Positions 40,268 to 48,101 of a stretch of 48,101 nucleotides of DNA are shown here, piece after piece. The stretch's first letter is position 1. Each line of letters begins with the position of its first letter. The notes below the pieces were generated by a model, which saw nothing but the letters and a program-made list of their open reading frames with translations, was not told the DNA's origin and did not search any database. The position numbers and the translations under genes are program-made. Where the stretch lies: positions 1 to 48,101 of the forward strand of contig CATJOM010000039.1 in assembly GCA_949741915.1 (NCBI GenBank). The letters run 5' to 3'. Origin of the DNA: an uncultured Candidatus Melainabacteria bacterium (GTDB lineage Bacteria; Cyanobacteriota; Vampirovibrionia; Gastranaerophilales; Gastranaerophilaceae).

Positions 40268-40780
40268 ATGACCACACCTTCTAGCACGGAAAGCTTGAAT
40301 GTTTCAAGCGCAAACTATTCTAAGGTTGACAAAATCCTTGAGAGGTTTGAATACAAAAAATCCAACCTTATTGCCATATTACAGGAAGTGCAGGCGCATT
40401 TCAAATTCCTTCCAGAAAATATTATGACCTATCTTGGTACCAAAATGGCTGTTTCTCCTGCAACGGTTTTTGGTGTGGCCACTTTTTACAGCCAATTCAG
40501 TCTTGAGCCTAAGGGAAAATATATTGTAAAAATTTGCGATGGTACAGCATGTCATGTTAGAGGTTCAATGCCTGTATATGACGCTGTTATGAACAGATTA
40601 AAATTAACAGATGGTAAGTTTACAACGGAGGATGGATTATTTTCTGTTGAAACCGTTAGCTGTCTTGGGGCTTGCGGCTTGGCGCCGGTTTGCGTTATAA
40701 ATGAAAAAATTTATCCGAAAATGACGCCGGATGCTATTTTAGCAATAATTAACAACTTTGTTAACGATGAAGGAGTGTAA
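40268..40780 (+). CDS. hydC: NuoE-like [2Fe-2S] subunit of the NAD-linked hydrogenase (HydC type), 170 aa
   Basis: The N-terminal helical part (LEEV-type LIAILQEVQAHFKFLPENIM) and the thioredoxin-like part with CDGTACHVRGS and SCLGACGLAPVCVIN match NuoE/HydC, whose four cysteines hold a [2Fe-2S] cluster. An AAGGAG lies before the ATG. It is three bases upstream of the NuoF-like gene. Together with the next two genes it matches the three-subunit bifurcating hydrogenase HydABC. Confidence 0.92.
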   Translation: MTTPSSTESLNVSSANYSKVDKILERFEYKKSNLIAILQEVQAHFKFLPENIMTYLGTKMAVSPATVFGVATFYSQFSLEPKGKYIVKICDGTACHVRGSMPVYDAVMNRLKLTDGKFTTEDGLFSVETVSCLGACGLAPVCVINEKIYPKMTPDAILAIINNFVNDEGV

Positions 40781-40783
40781 AAT

Positions 40784-42649
40784 ATGAAGCTTAAAGATGA
40801 TGTGCTTTTGGATATTGAAGATTTAAAACAGAAATCAATCGAAGATATTAACGCCCAGGGGCTTCGTGTTTTAATCTGTGCAGGAACAGGCTGTGTTGCA
40901 AATGGTTCGCTTGAAATAATTGACAAATTCAAGGAAAGGGGCATAAATGTCCAGCCGCTTGGTAAGAATGATAAAATGACAGCTATACCTACAGGCTGCC
41001 ATGGTTTCTGTGAACAGGGCGTTCTTGTTGTCATTCCTGAATTAGATGTTACATATGTCAAGGTAAAACTTGATGATGTGGATGAAATCATAGACAGTCA
41101 TATAATTGGGGGAAACCCGGTTGAGAGGCTTTTGTATACCGACCCTGCAACAAAAAACCACGTGTTTAAGAACGAGGATATAAAATTTTATGCAGGTCAA
41201 ACCAGGGTTTCTCTTGCAAACTGCGGTGAAATTAACCCTGAAGCTATTGAAGACACTCTTTCTGTGGATGGTTACCGGGCTTTATATAATGTTTTAAAAC
41301 AGAATGACCCTGATAAGGTTGTGGATGAAATAATTAAGTCTGGCCTAAGAGGCCGAGGTGGCGGCGGTTTTCCCACCGGCAGAAAATGGATGTTTACAAA
41401 AATGGCCGCTGGTGATAAAAAATATGTCGTATGCAACGGTGATGAGGGTGACCCGGGAGCCTTTATGGATAGGTCTGTTATGGAGGGCGATCCACACAAA
41501 TTATTAGAAGGCATGGCAATAGCTGGCTTTGCTGTTGGTGCCGATGAAGCCTATATTTATGTAAGGGCCGAGTATCCTTTGGCTATTAAGAGGCTGAGAA
41601 CTGCAATTAAAGATGCCGAGAGAGAAAACCTTCTTGGCAAAAGGATTATGGGCACTGATTTTAATTTTGAAATTCATATCAAAGAGGGCGCTGGTGCTTT
41701 TGTTTGTGGTGAAGAGACGGCGCTTATTGCTTCAATTGAGGGCGAGAGAGGCATGCCTAGACCAAAACCTCCGTTTCCAGCAAACAAAGGGCTTTTTGGA
41801 AAGCCAACTCTTATAAATAACGTTGAAACCCTTGCAAATGTGCCTGTAATAATTTTGAAAGGTGCAGATTGGTTCTCATCTCTTGGTACAGAAACTTCAA
41901 AAGGCACAAAAACATTTGCGTTGACCGGAGAAGTAAACAATACTGGACTTATTGAGGTTCCTATGGGAACAACTTTAAGAGAGATAGTATTTGAGCTCGG
42001 GGGCGGTATCAGGAATGGCAAAAAATTCAAGGCTGTTCAGATAGGAGGGCCATCTGGCGGGTGCTTAACAGAAGAACATCTTGATTTAACACTTGATTAC
42101 GACAGTTTAATTAAGGCTGGTGCCATGGTTGGCTCAGGCGGCCTTGTTGTTATGAATGAGGATACTTGCATTGTTGAAGTTGCAAGGTTTTTTATGAATT
42201 TTACCCAGAATGAAAGCTGTGGAAAATGTACGCCATGCCGTGAAGGCACAAAAAATATGCTCAAAATTCTTGAAAAAATTACAAGGGGCGAAGCAACGCT
42301 CGATGATTTAGATTTGCTGGAAGAGCTTGCGATGACAGTTAAAGATGGTTCATTGTGCGGGCTTGGAAAAACTGCTCCAAACCCTGTATTATCAACGCTT
42401 AAATACTTTAGGGATGAATATATAGCCCACATTGTTGATAAAAAGTGTCCTGCAGGCGTTTGTACGGCATTGAAGGTTATTGAAATCCAGCCAGAAGCAT
42501 GCAGAGGGTGTTCTAAATGTTCTAGAATCTGCCCTGTGGGCGCAATTTCAGGCGAAATAAAATCGCCATTTACAATTGATAAGGAAAAATGCATTAAATG
42601 CGGCGCATGCCTTGAAAGTTGCCCGTTTAAGGCGATTATTCAAAGATAA
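40784..42649 (+). CDS. hydB: NuoF-like NADH/FMN subunit of the hydrogenase (HydB type), 621 aa
   Basis: Domains in order: a thioredoxin-like [2Fe-2S] region (about 20-125; CAGTGCVANG, TGCHGFCEQG); the FMN and NADH sites GLRGRGGGGFPTGRKW and GAGAFVCGEETALI; a [4Fe-4S] site ESCGKCTPCREGTKNM; and two C-terminal ferredoxin clusters (CRGCSKCSRICP, CIKCGACLESCP). This matches HydB/HndC. In characterised HydABC complexes it links NADH and ferredoxin oxidation to H2 formation. The gene starts three bases after the NuoE-like gene. Confidence 0.94.
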   Translation: MKLKDDVLLDIEDLKQKSIEDINAQGLRVLICAGTGCVANGSLEIIDKFKERGINVQPLGKNDKMTAIPTGCHGFCEQGVLVVIPELDVTYVKVKLDDVDEIIDSHIIGGNPVERLLYTDPATKNHVFKNEDIKFYAGQTRVSLANCGEINPEAIEDTLSVDGYRALYNVLKQNDPDKVVDEIIKSGLRGRGGGGFPTGRKWMFTKMAAGDKKYVVCNGDEGDPGAFMDRSVMEGDPHKLLEGMAIAGFAVGADEAYIYVRAEYPLAIKRLRTAIKDAERENLLGKRIMGTDFNFEIHIKEGAGAFVCGEETALIASIEGERGMPRPKPPFPANKGLFGKPTLINNVETLANVPVIILKGADWFSSLGTETSKGTKTFALTGEVNNTGLIEVPMGTTLREIVFELGGGIRNGKKFKAVQIGGPSGGCLTEEHLDLTLDYDSLIKAGAMVGSGGLVVMNEDTCIVEVARFFMNFTQNESCGKCTPCREGTKNMLKILEKITRGEATLDDLDLLEELAMTVKDGSLCGLGKTAPNPVLSTLKYFRDEYIAHIVDKKCPAGVCTALKVIEIQPEACRGCSKCSRICPVGAISGEIKSPFTIDKEKCIKCGACLESCPFKAIIQR

Positions 42650-42653
42650 ATCC

Positions 42654-42676
42654 GGCCTTATAATGCCTTAGGCCTG
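42654..42676 (+). promoter_or_regulatory. Hairpin between hydB and hydA
   Basis: GGCCT and AGGCC form a short stem in the 107-base gap between the NuoF-like gene and the second hydrogenase gene. It lacks a T run and could be a processing or stability element rather than a terminator. Confidence 0.3.
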
Positions 42677-42756
42677 AATAGTTTTGTTAAGAGAATCAAT
42701 ACATAATTCGGGCATTAATTGTAAAGTATTTAAAATAGTTAAGGAATATTAAGAAA

Positions 42757-44508
42757 ATGAGCGAAAACAAAACACTGTTTATAAATGGCAAAGAGGTTGA
42801 ATTCACTGATGAAATCAATATTTTAGAGGTAATGAGAAAAAATGGTTTTAATGTACCAACTTTTTGCTATCGTCCTGACTTAAAGCCTTTTGGTGCCTGC
42901 AGAATGTGTGTTGTTGAAATTGAGGGCAGAGGAATTCAAACAAGCTGTACTATGCCACCTGAATCGGGTTTAAGGATTCAAACTAACACAGAAAGGACAA
43001 GAAGAATCAGAAAAACCGTGTTGGAATTGCTTCTTGCAAACCATGACAGGGAATGTACATCATGTGAAAAATCAGGCAGCTGTGAACTTCAAAAATACGC
43101 CGAAGAATATGGCATAAGGGAGATTCGCTATGCCAAGAAGAAGGAATTTTTACCGATTGATGATTCTAATCCTTCAATAGTGAGAGACCCTAATAAGTGC
43201 ATCCTTTGTGGCGCATGTGTTCGTGCGTGTGAAGAGTTTCAAGGACATGCAGTTCTTGGGTTTGCAAACAGGGGTTCAAAGACTGTTGTGCAGCCACTGG
43301 CGGGAAAATGCCTGAGTGAGGTTGATTGTGTTTATTGCGGCCAGTGTCAGACAGTGTGCCCAACTGGTGCTCTAACTATAAAATCCGATATAGAGAAGGT
43401 TTGGAGCCAGATAACAAATAAAAATAAAAAAGTTGTTGTTCAAATTGCACCTGCTGTCAGGGTTGCAATTGGCGAGATGTTTAACCTTGAGCCCGGTGAA
43501 AATACAATAGGACTCATTAATACAGCCCTTAGGGAGATTGGGTTTGATTTGGTTTTTGACACCAATTTTTCTGCAGATTTAACGATTATGGAAGAGGGTA
43601 CAGAATTTATTGAAAGACTGCAGAAGGATGAAAATTTGCCTATGTTTACATCCTGCTGCCCTGCGTGGGTAAGGTATCTTGAAGGTGCACATCCTGATAT
43701 GCTTGGGCATCTTTCTACATGTAAGTCGCCTCAGTCAATGCTTTCGCCTGTATTGAAGGAGGTTTTGCCTTTGAGGCTGCCAGAGTATACAAAGGAAAAC
43801 CTTGTTGTGGTGTCAATTATGCCGTGTACTGCAAAGAAATCTGAGGCAGGGCGAAGCGAACTTTCAATGAATGGAATTCAGGACACTGACTATGTTTTGA
43901 CCACAAAAGAACTTGGCCGCATGATAAAAGAGGCAGGTATTAATTTTGCTCACCTTGCGCCTTCAAAAGGTGATTCTCCGTTTGGCGAATACACAGGTGC
44001 CGGGACGATTTTCGGAGCATCAGGAGGTGTGGCAGAAGCGGCAGTTAGAACAGCGTACGAATTAATCACTCAACAACCGCTCTCTGATTGCGATATCAAG
44101 GAATTACGCGGTGTACACAACAGGTGCCGCGATGTTGAGTTTGATATAAACGGTAAAAAGGTAGTAGTAAGAGTAGTTTCCACGCTAAAAGAGGCTGAAA
44201 AGTCAATCATGGAGATAAAAAAAGGTGAAGCTAAATTCCAACTTCTTGAGGTTATGGCATGCCCCGGAGGCTGTGTAAATGGCGGCGGTCAGCCAAAAAG
44301 CTGTGATTCTTCTCTTATTAAAGAAAAAAGAGCAAGAGGCTTGTATAAAGAGGATGAGAGCCTTCTATTAAGAAAATCTCACGAAAATCCTGAAATTCAA
44401 AAACTGTATGAGGAATTTTTGGAAAAACCCGGCTCCCACAAGGCCCATGAGCTGTTGCACACAAATTATAAAAACCGCTTAAAAGGTAGCTATAAAGATT
44501 TTGAATAA
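42757..44508 (+). CDS. hydA: [FeFe]-hydrogenase catalytic subunit (HydA of the trimeric type), 583 aa
   Basis: The order of domains is a [2Fe-2S] plant-type domain (about 1-80; CRMCVVEIEGRGIQTSC), a His-Cys [4Fe-4S] motif (HDRECTSCEKSGSCELQ), two [4Fe-4S] clusters (CILCGACVRACEE, CVYCGQCQTVCP) and a canonical H-cluster domain: TSCCPAW, IMPCTAKKSEAG and MACPGGCVNGGGQP. All ligands and the proton-path residues of group A enzymes are present. A C-terminal tail of about 60 residues follows. AAGGAATATTAAG precedes the ATG. The maturases HydE, HydF and HydG are not in the window. Confidence 0.95.
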   Translation: MSENKTLFINGKEVEFTDEINILEVMRKNGFNVPTFCYRPDLKPFGACRMCVVEIEGRGIQTSCTMPPESGLRIQTNTERTRRIRKTVLELLLANHDRECTSCEKSGSCELQKYAEEYGIREIRYAKKKEFLPIDDSNPSIVRDPNKCILCGACVRACEEFQGHAVLGFANRGSKTVVQPLAGKCLSEVDCVYCGQCQTVCPTGALTIKSDIEKVWSQITNKNKKVVVQIAPAVRVAIGEMFNLEPGENTIGLINTALREIGFDLVFDTNFSADLTIMEEGTEFIERLQKDENLPMFTSCCPAWVRYLEGAHPDMLGHLSTCKSPQSMLSPVLKEVLPLRLPEYTKENLVVVSIMPCTAKKSEAGRSELSMNGIQDTDYVLTTKELGRMIKEAGINFAHLAPSKGDSPFGEYTGAGTIFGASGGVAEAAVRTAYELITQQPLSDCDIKELRGVHNRCRDVEFDINGKKVVVRVVSTLKEAEKSIMEIKKGEAKFQLLEVMACPGGCVNGGGQPKSCDSSLIKEKRARGLYKEDESLLLRKSHENPEIQKLYEEFLEKPGSHKAHELLHTNYKNRLKGSYKDFE

Positions 44509-44514
44509 AAATAT

Positions 44515-44559
44515 AACCGGCTGATAACCTTGTGAATTCTAGGTTTTGGCCGGTTTTTT
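44515..44559 (+). terminator. Intrinsic terminator of the hydrogenase locus
   Basis: AACCGGC pairs with GCCGGTT, followed by a T6 run. Inside the loop AACCT and AGGTT form a second stem. Confidence 0.8.
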
Positions 44560-45669
44560 GATGAAGAAAATTAGATGTACCTGGGGCTAAATTATATTTT
44601 GAAAATTTGTCACAAAAAACAAATTGACTTAGCTTGAAAACTCAACTGCAGCAAGTGATTTAGCGATTTGGACTTTAGGCTTTAAGTTGCAAAGTGGTAT
44701 AAAATGTTAATTCTGTTATGAATAATGTGGTTGCATAGATAGTGATGATGGGCATTTGCAGGATTGACAATTGGAAATTCAAAGAAAAAATTAGAATCCT
44801 GAAAAAATAATCTCTTGCAATAGGCCCGGAAACCCGTAAGGAGAACCAACTTGCAGGGTTGTTTGAAGGTAAAAATTTATATTAATAATTTTCTAAAATC
44901 CTTTAATACTGTGTTTTAGTTATAAAAAACTCAAAATTTACAATAAAAATGACATTAGAAGTTTTTATTCGATTCAGTAGGTAAATATTTTTTTGAAATG
45001 TCCTGGCAATTGTAATATTTTCTTTCTAGAAAAATCTACTGCGTGCAGAAAAAAAAGAATAGTGATTTTTTTAGAATGCCAAACTTTTTGTCTAAAAATT
45101 TCCATAAAGCCTTGTAAATATTGAATCACAGGTATATACAACGGCTTAAATAACTTGACTGTATGTATTGTAGACTTTTAATCATCTTGAAAGAATTGAT
45201 GTGTCTGATTTTTACGCTGTCTTCTGTCTTGCAATTCTGCTATGTAGGCTTTTTTTGTGATTTTATGTTGAACTTTGTTTCTTTTGCGGATTTTAAAATT
45301 ACTGAAAAGCCTTGCTTGTTTTGGCATTTATGGAATTTGCACGCTTAAAAACATTATGTTGTGCCTATTTTGGGCTGTTTTTAAACTGTTTTGCCTTTAA
45401 ATGCTGATATATCTATTAATTTGAAGGTATTAAAATTAGAAAAGCCTTGTTGTGACTGAATTTGTACGCAATAGAAATCTGAAAATCCTTTAAAAACAGG
45501 AGATTATATTTTTACAAATTTTCCAGATAGATATGAAATAGCCTATAGTATTATACTACAGCTGCTTTCACGTATTCTTATTCTGAAAAATGTTGTGCCA
45601 GCTCAGCTTTCACTTAATTGAAAAACCTGCGTGAAAAATTATACTTAATGTCAAAAATTATTAAACAAA
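44560..45669. other. 1.1-kb AT-rich intergenic region, no gene seen
   Basis: The longest frame (45163-45348, plus) has 61 codons and an unnatural composition. A GC-richer stretch near 44820-44870 (GGCCCGGAAACCCG, AACC and GGTT) stands out and may be structured, but I could not match it to a known RNA. It is the longest gene-free stretch in the window and may hold decayed sequence. Confidence 0.5.
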
Positions 45670-45698
45670 TTGCAAACAAGGAAGAATTATAATATAAT
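45670..45698 (+). promoter_or_regulatory. Promoter of the prepilin gene
   Basis: TTGCAA at 45670-45675 and TATAAT at 45693-45698 have the ideal 17-base spacer. The expected leader is about 23 bases, unlike the leaderless genes in this window. Confidence 0.6.
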
Positions 45699-45727
45699 TT
45701 AGAAAGAATTTGTATGGGGTATTTATT

Positions 45728-46504
45728 ATGAAGATGGATTTTTTAAATAAATTTTTTAAAGATTCCCGTAAAATGGAAGGTTTCACACTTGCCGAACTTT
45801 TAATTGTACTAGCTGTTCTTGCAGTAATAGCGGCAGTTTTGCTTCCTACGGTGTTTAATGCTATGCCTGATGAAAACAGGTTGAAGTTTAAAAAAGGCTA
45901 TTATACCTTAAAGAGAACAATAGATGGGATGGTGAACTCTGAAGCATATAATGTAACCGAAGGCAATTTCGGTGTCATTTTGAATGATGAGAATGATCCG
46001 CCAGGGTATGCGGCTGAGCTTGGAACTGGCGATACCAAAGGAGAAACATATTTCTGTATTCAGTTTACTGAAATGCTAAATACAGTAAAAGCTCAGTGTT
46101 CAACATTTTTAAACGATGGAAATGCCGGTGTATTTGCAACTGCTTTTGGTGATGCTGATACTGGTATTGCTGCTGCAATAGATACAAAATGCGGTGTTGC
46201 TGCTAATTCTTGGCCTGCTTCTGATTTAGCCACTGTGAATGCTGCAACCCAGGACGGCATTTACTGGTCGGTTCCTAAAGATAATTTCTCAGGAACGTCT
46301 GAAACCGGTCACAAGGGGCAGTACTTAAGAGATTATGGTAAGGTTCCTGCTTATTATGCGGTAATCTGCATGGATGTAGACGGCCCTGGTGGTGAGCCAC
46401 CTTTTGGTTTTGGCATAAGGCGTGATGGAAAAGTTGTTGCTGGTACGCATGCCAGGGAATGGCTTGAAGAAGGTACTACGACTGTTGTTCCTAGTGATGA
46501 TTAA
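45728..46504 (+). CDS. Type IV prepilin-like protein, 258 aa
   Basis: A short basic leader ends at Gly before the mature Phe in MEGFTLAELLIVLAVLAVIA, with Glu at mature position 5 as needed for pilus assembly. The hydrophobic helix is followed by a globular part with several cysteines (FCIQF, AQCSTF, TKCGV, VICMDV). The length of 258 is larger than a major pilin and fits a minor pilin or pseudopilin. I chose the ATG at 45728 over the upstream TTG at 45710. It would be processed by the prepilin peptidase at 10390. A terminator follows. Confidence 0.88.
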   Translation: MKMDFLNKFFKDSRKMEGFTLAELLIVLAVLAVIAAVLLPTVFNAMPDENRLKFKKGYYTLKRTIDGMVNSEAYNVTEGNFGVILNDENDPPGYAAELGTGDTKGETYFCIQFTEMLNTVKAQCSTFLNDGNAGVFATAFGDADTGIAAAIDTKCGVAANSWPASDLATVNAATQDGIYWSVPKDNFSGTSETGHKGQYLRDYGKVPAYYAVICMDVDGPGGEPPFGFGIRRDGKVVAGTHAREWLEEGTTTVVPSDD

Positions 46505-46510
46505 AATTTC

Positions 46511-46544
46511 TGCCAGCTTAAAGTTGTTGAGCTGGCAATTTTTT
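46511..46544 (+). terminator. Intrinsic terminator of the prepilin gene
   Basis: TGCCAGCT and AGCTGGCA form a perfect stem with an 11-base loop, followed by ATTTTTT. Confidence 0.85.
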
Positions 46545-46571
46545 AGTTACTATTTATATTTGGAGTAAAAT

Positions 46572-47366
46572 ATGAAAAATTTAGCTACAATCGGAATTTT
46601 TGGTGGTTCAGGATTTTATGAATTTCTTGAAAATGCCACTGAAGTAACAATTGAAACACCATATGGGCATACCAGTGATAAAATTACTATAGGTGAAGTT
46701 GCTGGAAAAAAAGTAGCCTTTATGCCTAGACATGGCAGGAATCATTCAATCACACCTGAAAATGTGAATTATAGAGCCAATGTCTGGGCAATGAAACAGA
46801 TTGGCTGCAAAAAGGTAATAAGCCCTTGCGCTGCTGGATCTTTACAGAAACATATAAAACCTGGCGATATTGTGTTTTGCGATCAGTTTGTTGACTGGAC
46901 ATTTGGCAAAAGAAAAGATACTTTTCTTGAGGGACCTATTGTAACGCACATTAGCGCTGCTGATCCTTATTGTCCAAAATTTAGACAACTGGCTATTGAT
47001 TCATGCGAAAAACTTGGTTTTAATTATCATAAAACTGGCACTGTTGTTGTAATTAACGGACCAAGATTTGCAACAAAAGCCGAGAGCAAGTTCTTTACAT
47101 CTCAGGGCTTTGAGGTCATAAATATGACGCAGTATCCAGAAAGTTACTTGGTTAAGGAAATGGATATGTGTCCTTTAAATATCTCTCTAATAACTGATTA
47201 TGATGCCGGTCTCGTTTCTGATACAGAACCCGTTTCGCATGCTGCTGTTATGGAGGTTTTTAAGAACAACATTGAAAAACTTAAAAAGCTTCTCTATGAA
47301 ATTATTGTGAATTCCAAAGACGAAGCTTGTGAGTGTCATAGTATAGTGGAAAATTCAAGAGCATGA
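46572..47366 (+). CDS. mtnP: S-methyl-5'-thioadenosine phosphorylase, 264 aa
   Basis: It splits methylthioadenosine, a by-product of polyamine and other SAM-using pathways, into adenine and methylthioribose-1-phosphate. Visible motifs: IGIFGGSGFYEFLE start, FMPRHGRNHSITPENVNYRA (phosphate and substrate site), VINGPRFATKAESKFF and MTQYPESYLVKEMDM. The length is normal. GGAG lies before the ATG. The last codons overlap yggT by four bases (ATGA). A purine nucleoside phosphorylase role is possible but the motifs favour MTAP. Confidence 0.93.
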   Translation: MKNLATIGIFGGSGFYEFLENATEVTIETPYGHTSDKITIGEVAGKKVAFMPRHGRNHSITPENVNYRANVWAMKQIGCKKVISPCAAGSLQKHIKPGDIVFCDQFVDWTFGKRKDTFLEGPIVTHISAADPYCPKFRQLAIDSCEKLGFNYHKTGTVVVINGPRFATKAESKFFTSQGFEVINMTQYPESYLVKEMDMCPLNISLITDYDAGLVSDTEPVSHAAVMEVFKNNIEKLKKLLYEIIVNSKDEACECHSIVENSRA

Positions 47367-47626
47367 TATCATATGGTGTTTACCAGCTGTTTAATTTAAT
47401 AATGTTTTTGATGCTTGTAAAGGTTTTGTTAAGCTGGTTTCCGAATATTAACTGGTATAAAGAGCCTTTTAACTCGCTGAAAAGATTTACGGATATTTTC
47501 TTTGAGCCATTCAGAAGAATAATACCGCCCTTGGGAATGATTGATATTTCACCTATTCTGGCGTTTTTTGTTCTTGGCATTGTGCAACAGCTATTATTTG
47601 TAATCTTAAGAAAATTTGGTTTTTAG
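47363..47626 (+). CDS. YggT family membrane protein, 87 aa
   Basis: Two hydrophobic helices (about residues 5-25 and 60-82) flank the family motif LLSWFPNINWYKEPFNSLKR and FEPFRRIIPPLGMIDISPIL. YggT/YlmG proteins are linked to cell division and, in cyanobacteria and plastids, to nucleoid or cytochrome biogenesis. It overlaps mtnP by ATGA, so translation is coupled. Confidence 0.9.
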   Translation: MISYGVYQLFNLIMFLMLVKVLLSWFPNINWYKEPFNSLKRFTDIFFEPFRRIIPPLGMIDISPILAFFVLGIVQQLLFVILRKFGF

Positions 47627-47996
47627 CAAGATAACATGTCGCTATTTTCTTTACGCATTTTCTGTTTTAGCGTGGAAATAGTCGTGCTGGTGGTTTGTTT
47701 TGGGTAGCTATGTGGCCAAAAGTCTTTTAAGTTATATATGGTTGTTACAAATTTAGTGCTTGCACTTTTACTTTGTTTTTGATAAATTAATATTTGTATG
47801 AAACTGAAAGATGCATACAACTTTAGATAATTTGAATTTGTTTAAATTCTAAAGATTGTTACTTATTCTAAATGAAATTTGAAAATTCAATAAAATCTTT
47901 TTTCTGAAGAATAAATATCCTTCAATGTGCAATAAAACTTTTGATACTTCCGCTTTATCAAAAGATATTAAAATAAAATATTTTAATATATAAAAT
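47627..47996. other. Intergenic before tRNA-Arg
   Basis: No gene is seen. The right end has AT-only dyads. TAATAT at 47984-47989 lies 7 bases before the tRNA and could be its -10 box; TTGATA at 47941-47946 with a box near 47964-47975 is an alternative. Confidence 0.5.
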
Positions 47997-48070
47997 GCCC
48001 CGGTAGCTCAGCTGGATAGAGCATTTGCCTTCTAAGCAAAGGGTCATGCGTTCGAATCGCATCCGGGGTA
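47997..48070 (+). tRNA. tRNA-Arg (anticodon UCU)
   Basis: The cloverleaf is complete. The acceptor GCCCCGG pairs with CCGGGGT (one G-U pair). The D arm is GCTCAGCTGGATAGAGC, the anticodon arm TTTGC-CTTCTAA-GCAAA and the T arm ATGCG-TTCGAAT-CGCAT, with A as discriminator. The anticodon TCT reads AGA/AGG. CCA is not encoded. A T6 run follows at once and probably ends transcription. Confidence 0.97.
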
Positions 48071-48101
48071 TTTTTTGCGACAAGAGTCAAAATTTACGAA
48101 A

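Noticed and set aside
44810-44880. Possible SRP RNA because of GGAAACCCGTAAGGAG
   Set aside because: The conserved domain IV bulge (GGAAGCAGCCA type) and flanking helix are not present.
45163-45348. 61-codon plus-strand frame
   Set aside because: Rich in Phe, Leu and Cys as expected from random T-rich DNA; no ribosome binding site.
1-48101. CRISPR arrays, insertion sequences, prophage or toxin-antitoxin modules
   Set aside because: No regularly spaced repeats, transposase, integrase or phage structural motifs were seen; the XRE genes lack toxin partners.

Overview
The window is about 48 kb of AT-rich bacterial DNA. Genes are short, on both strands, and often preceded by a TATAAT box. The content fits an anaerobic, non-photosynthetic relative of the cyanobacteria such as Candidatus Gastranaerophilales (Melainabacteria/Vampirovibrionia). 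The supporting points are an NAD-linked [FeFe]-hydrogenase locus, a SigF-like group 3 sigma factor overlapping a prepilin peptidase gene, glycine-rich prepilin-like proteins, a YggT protein and several lineage-type orphan proteins. This assignment is an inference from content; no ribosomal RNA gene is present to confirm it.

Layout. 1-3133: a prepilin-like gene cut by the left edge, three small XRE-type regulators (two of them tandem copies), a small Cys-rich protein divergent from a TIM-barrel sugar isomerase-like enzyme, and a 59-residue small protein. 3154-9807: a sensor histidine kinase divergent from smpB, an NSS-family sodium symporter, an AMIN-like membrane protein and era. 9884-14309: an orphan protein, the sigma factor/prepilin peptidase pair, another XRE regulator and metG. 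14411-18486: a CheR-like methyltransferase, then a minus-strand set of a dicarboxylate/amino-acid symporter, rlmH and a pyrimidine-nucleoside phosphorylase. 18684-22895: two TPR proteins and a GGDEF diguanylate cyclase. 23117-26014: two further CheR-like paralogues and the remains of at least one more. 26115-30476: a cysteine synthase, a DUF488 protein and a short alpha-glucan phosphorylase-like enzyme that lacks the PLP lysine. 30854-34455: an XRE regulator divergent from a 904-residue glycine-rich prepilin-like protein, then a structured GC-richer non-coding island. 34694-38224: amtB, a P-II gene and an orphan protein. 38473-44508: a hydrogenase locus with two different [FeFe]-hydrogenases and NuoE/NuoF-like subunits. 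45728-48070: a canonical prepilin, mtnP, yggT and tRNA-Arg(UCU).

How the parts may work together. The hydrogenase locus would reoxidise ferredoxin and NADH by making H2 during fermentation. The glucan phosphorylase-like enzyme, nucleoside phosphorylases and sodium symporters fit a scavenging, fermentative life. The prepilins, the prepilin peptidase, the SigF-like sigma factor and perhaps the AMIN-like protein suggest a type IV pilus or pseudopilus system. c-di-GMP from the GGDEF protein might act on the same surface functions.

The points I find most worth a second look are these. Several genes have TATAAT boxes only 6-10 bases before the start codon, which implies leaderless mRNAs; two of these lie in palindromic divergent promoters. 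There is a CheR-like family with decaying copies. The phosphorylase has Ser where the PLP lysine should be. Prepilin-like proteins have very long leaders. The segment at 34110-34455 is unexplained and ends in a terminator.
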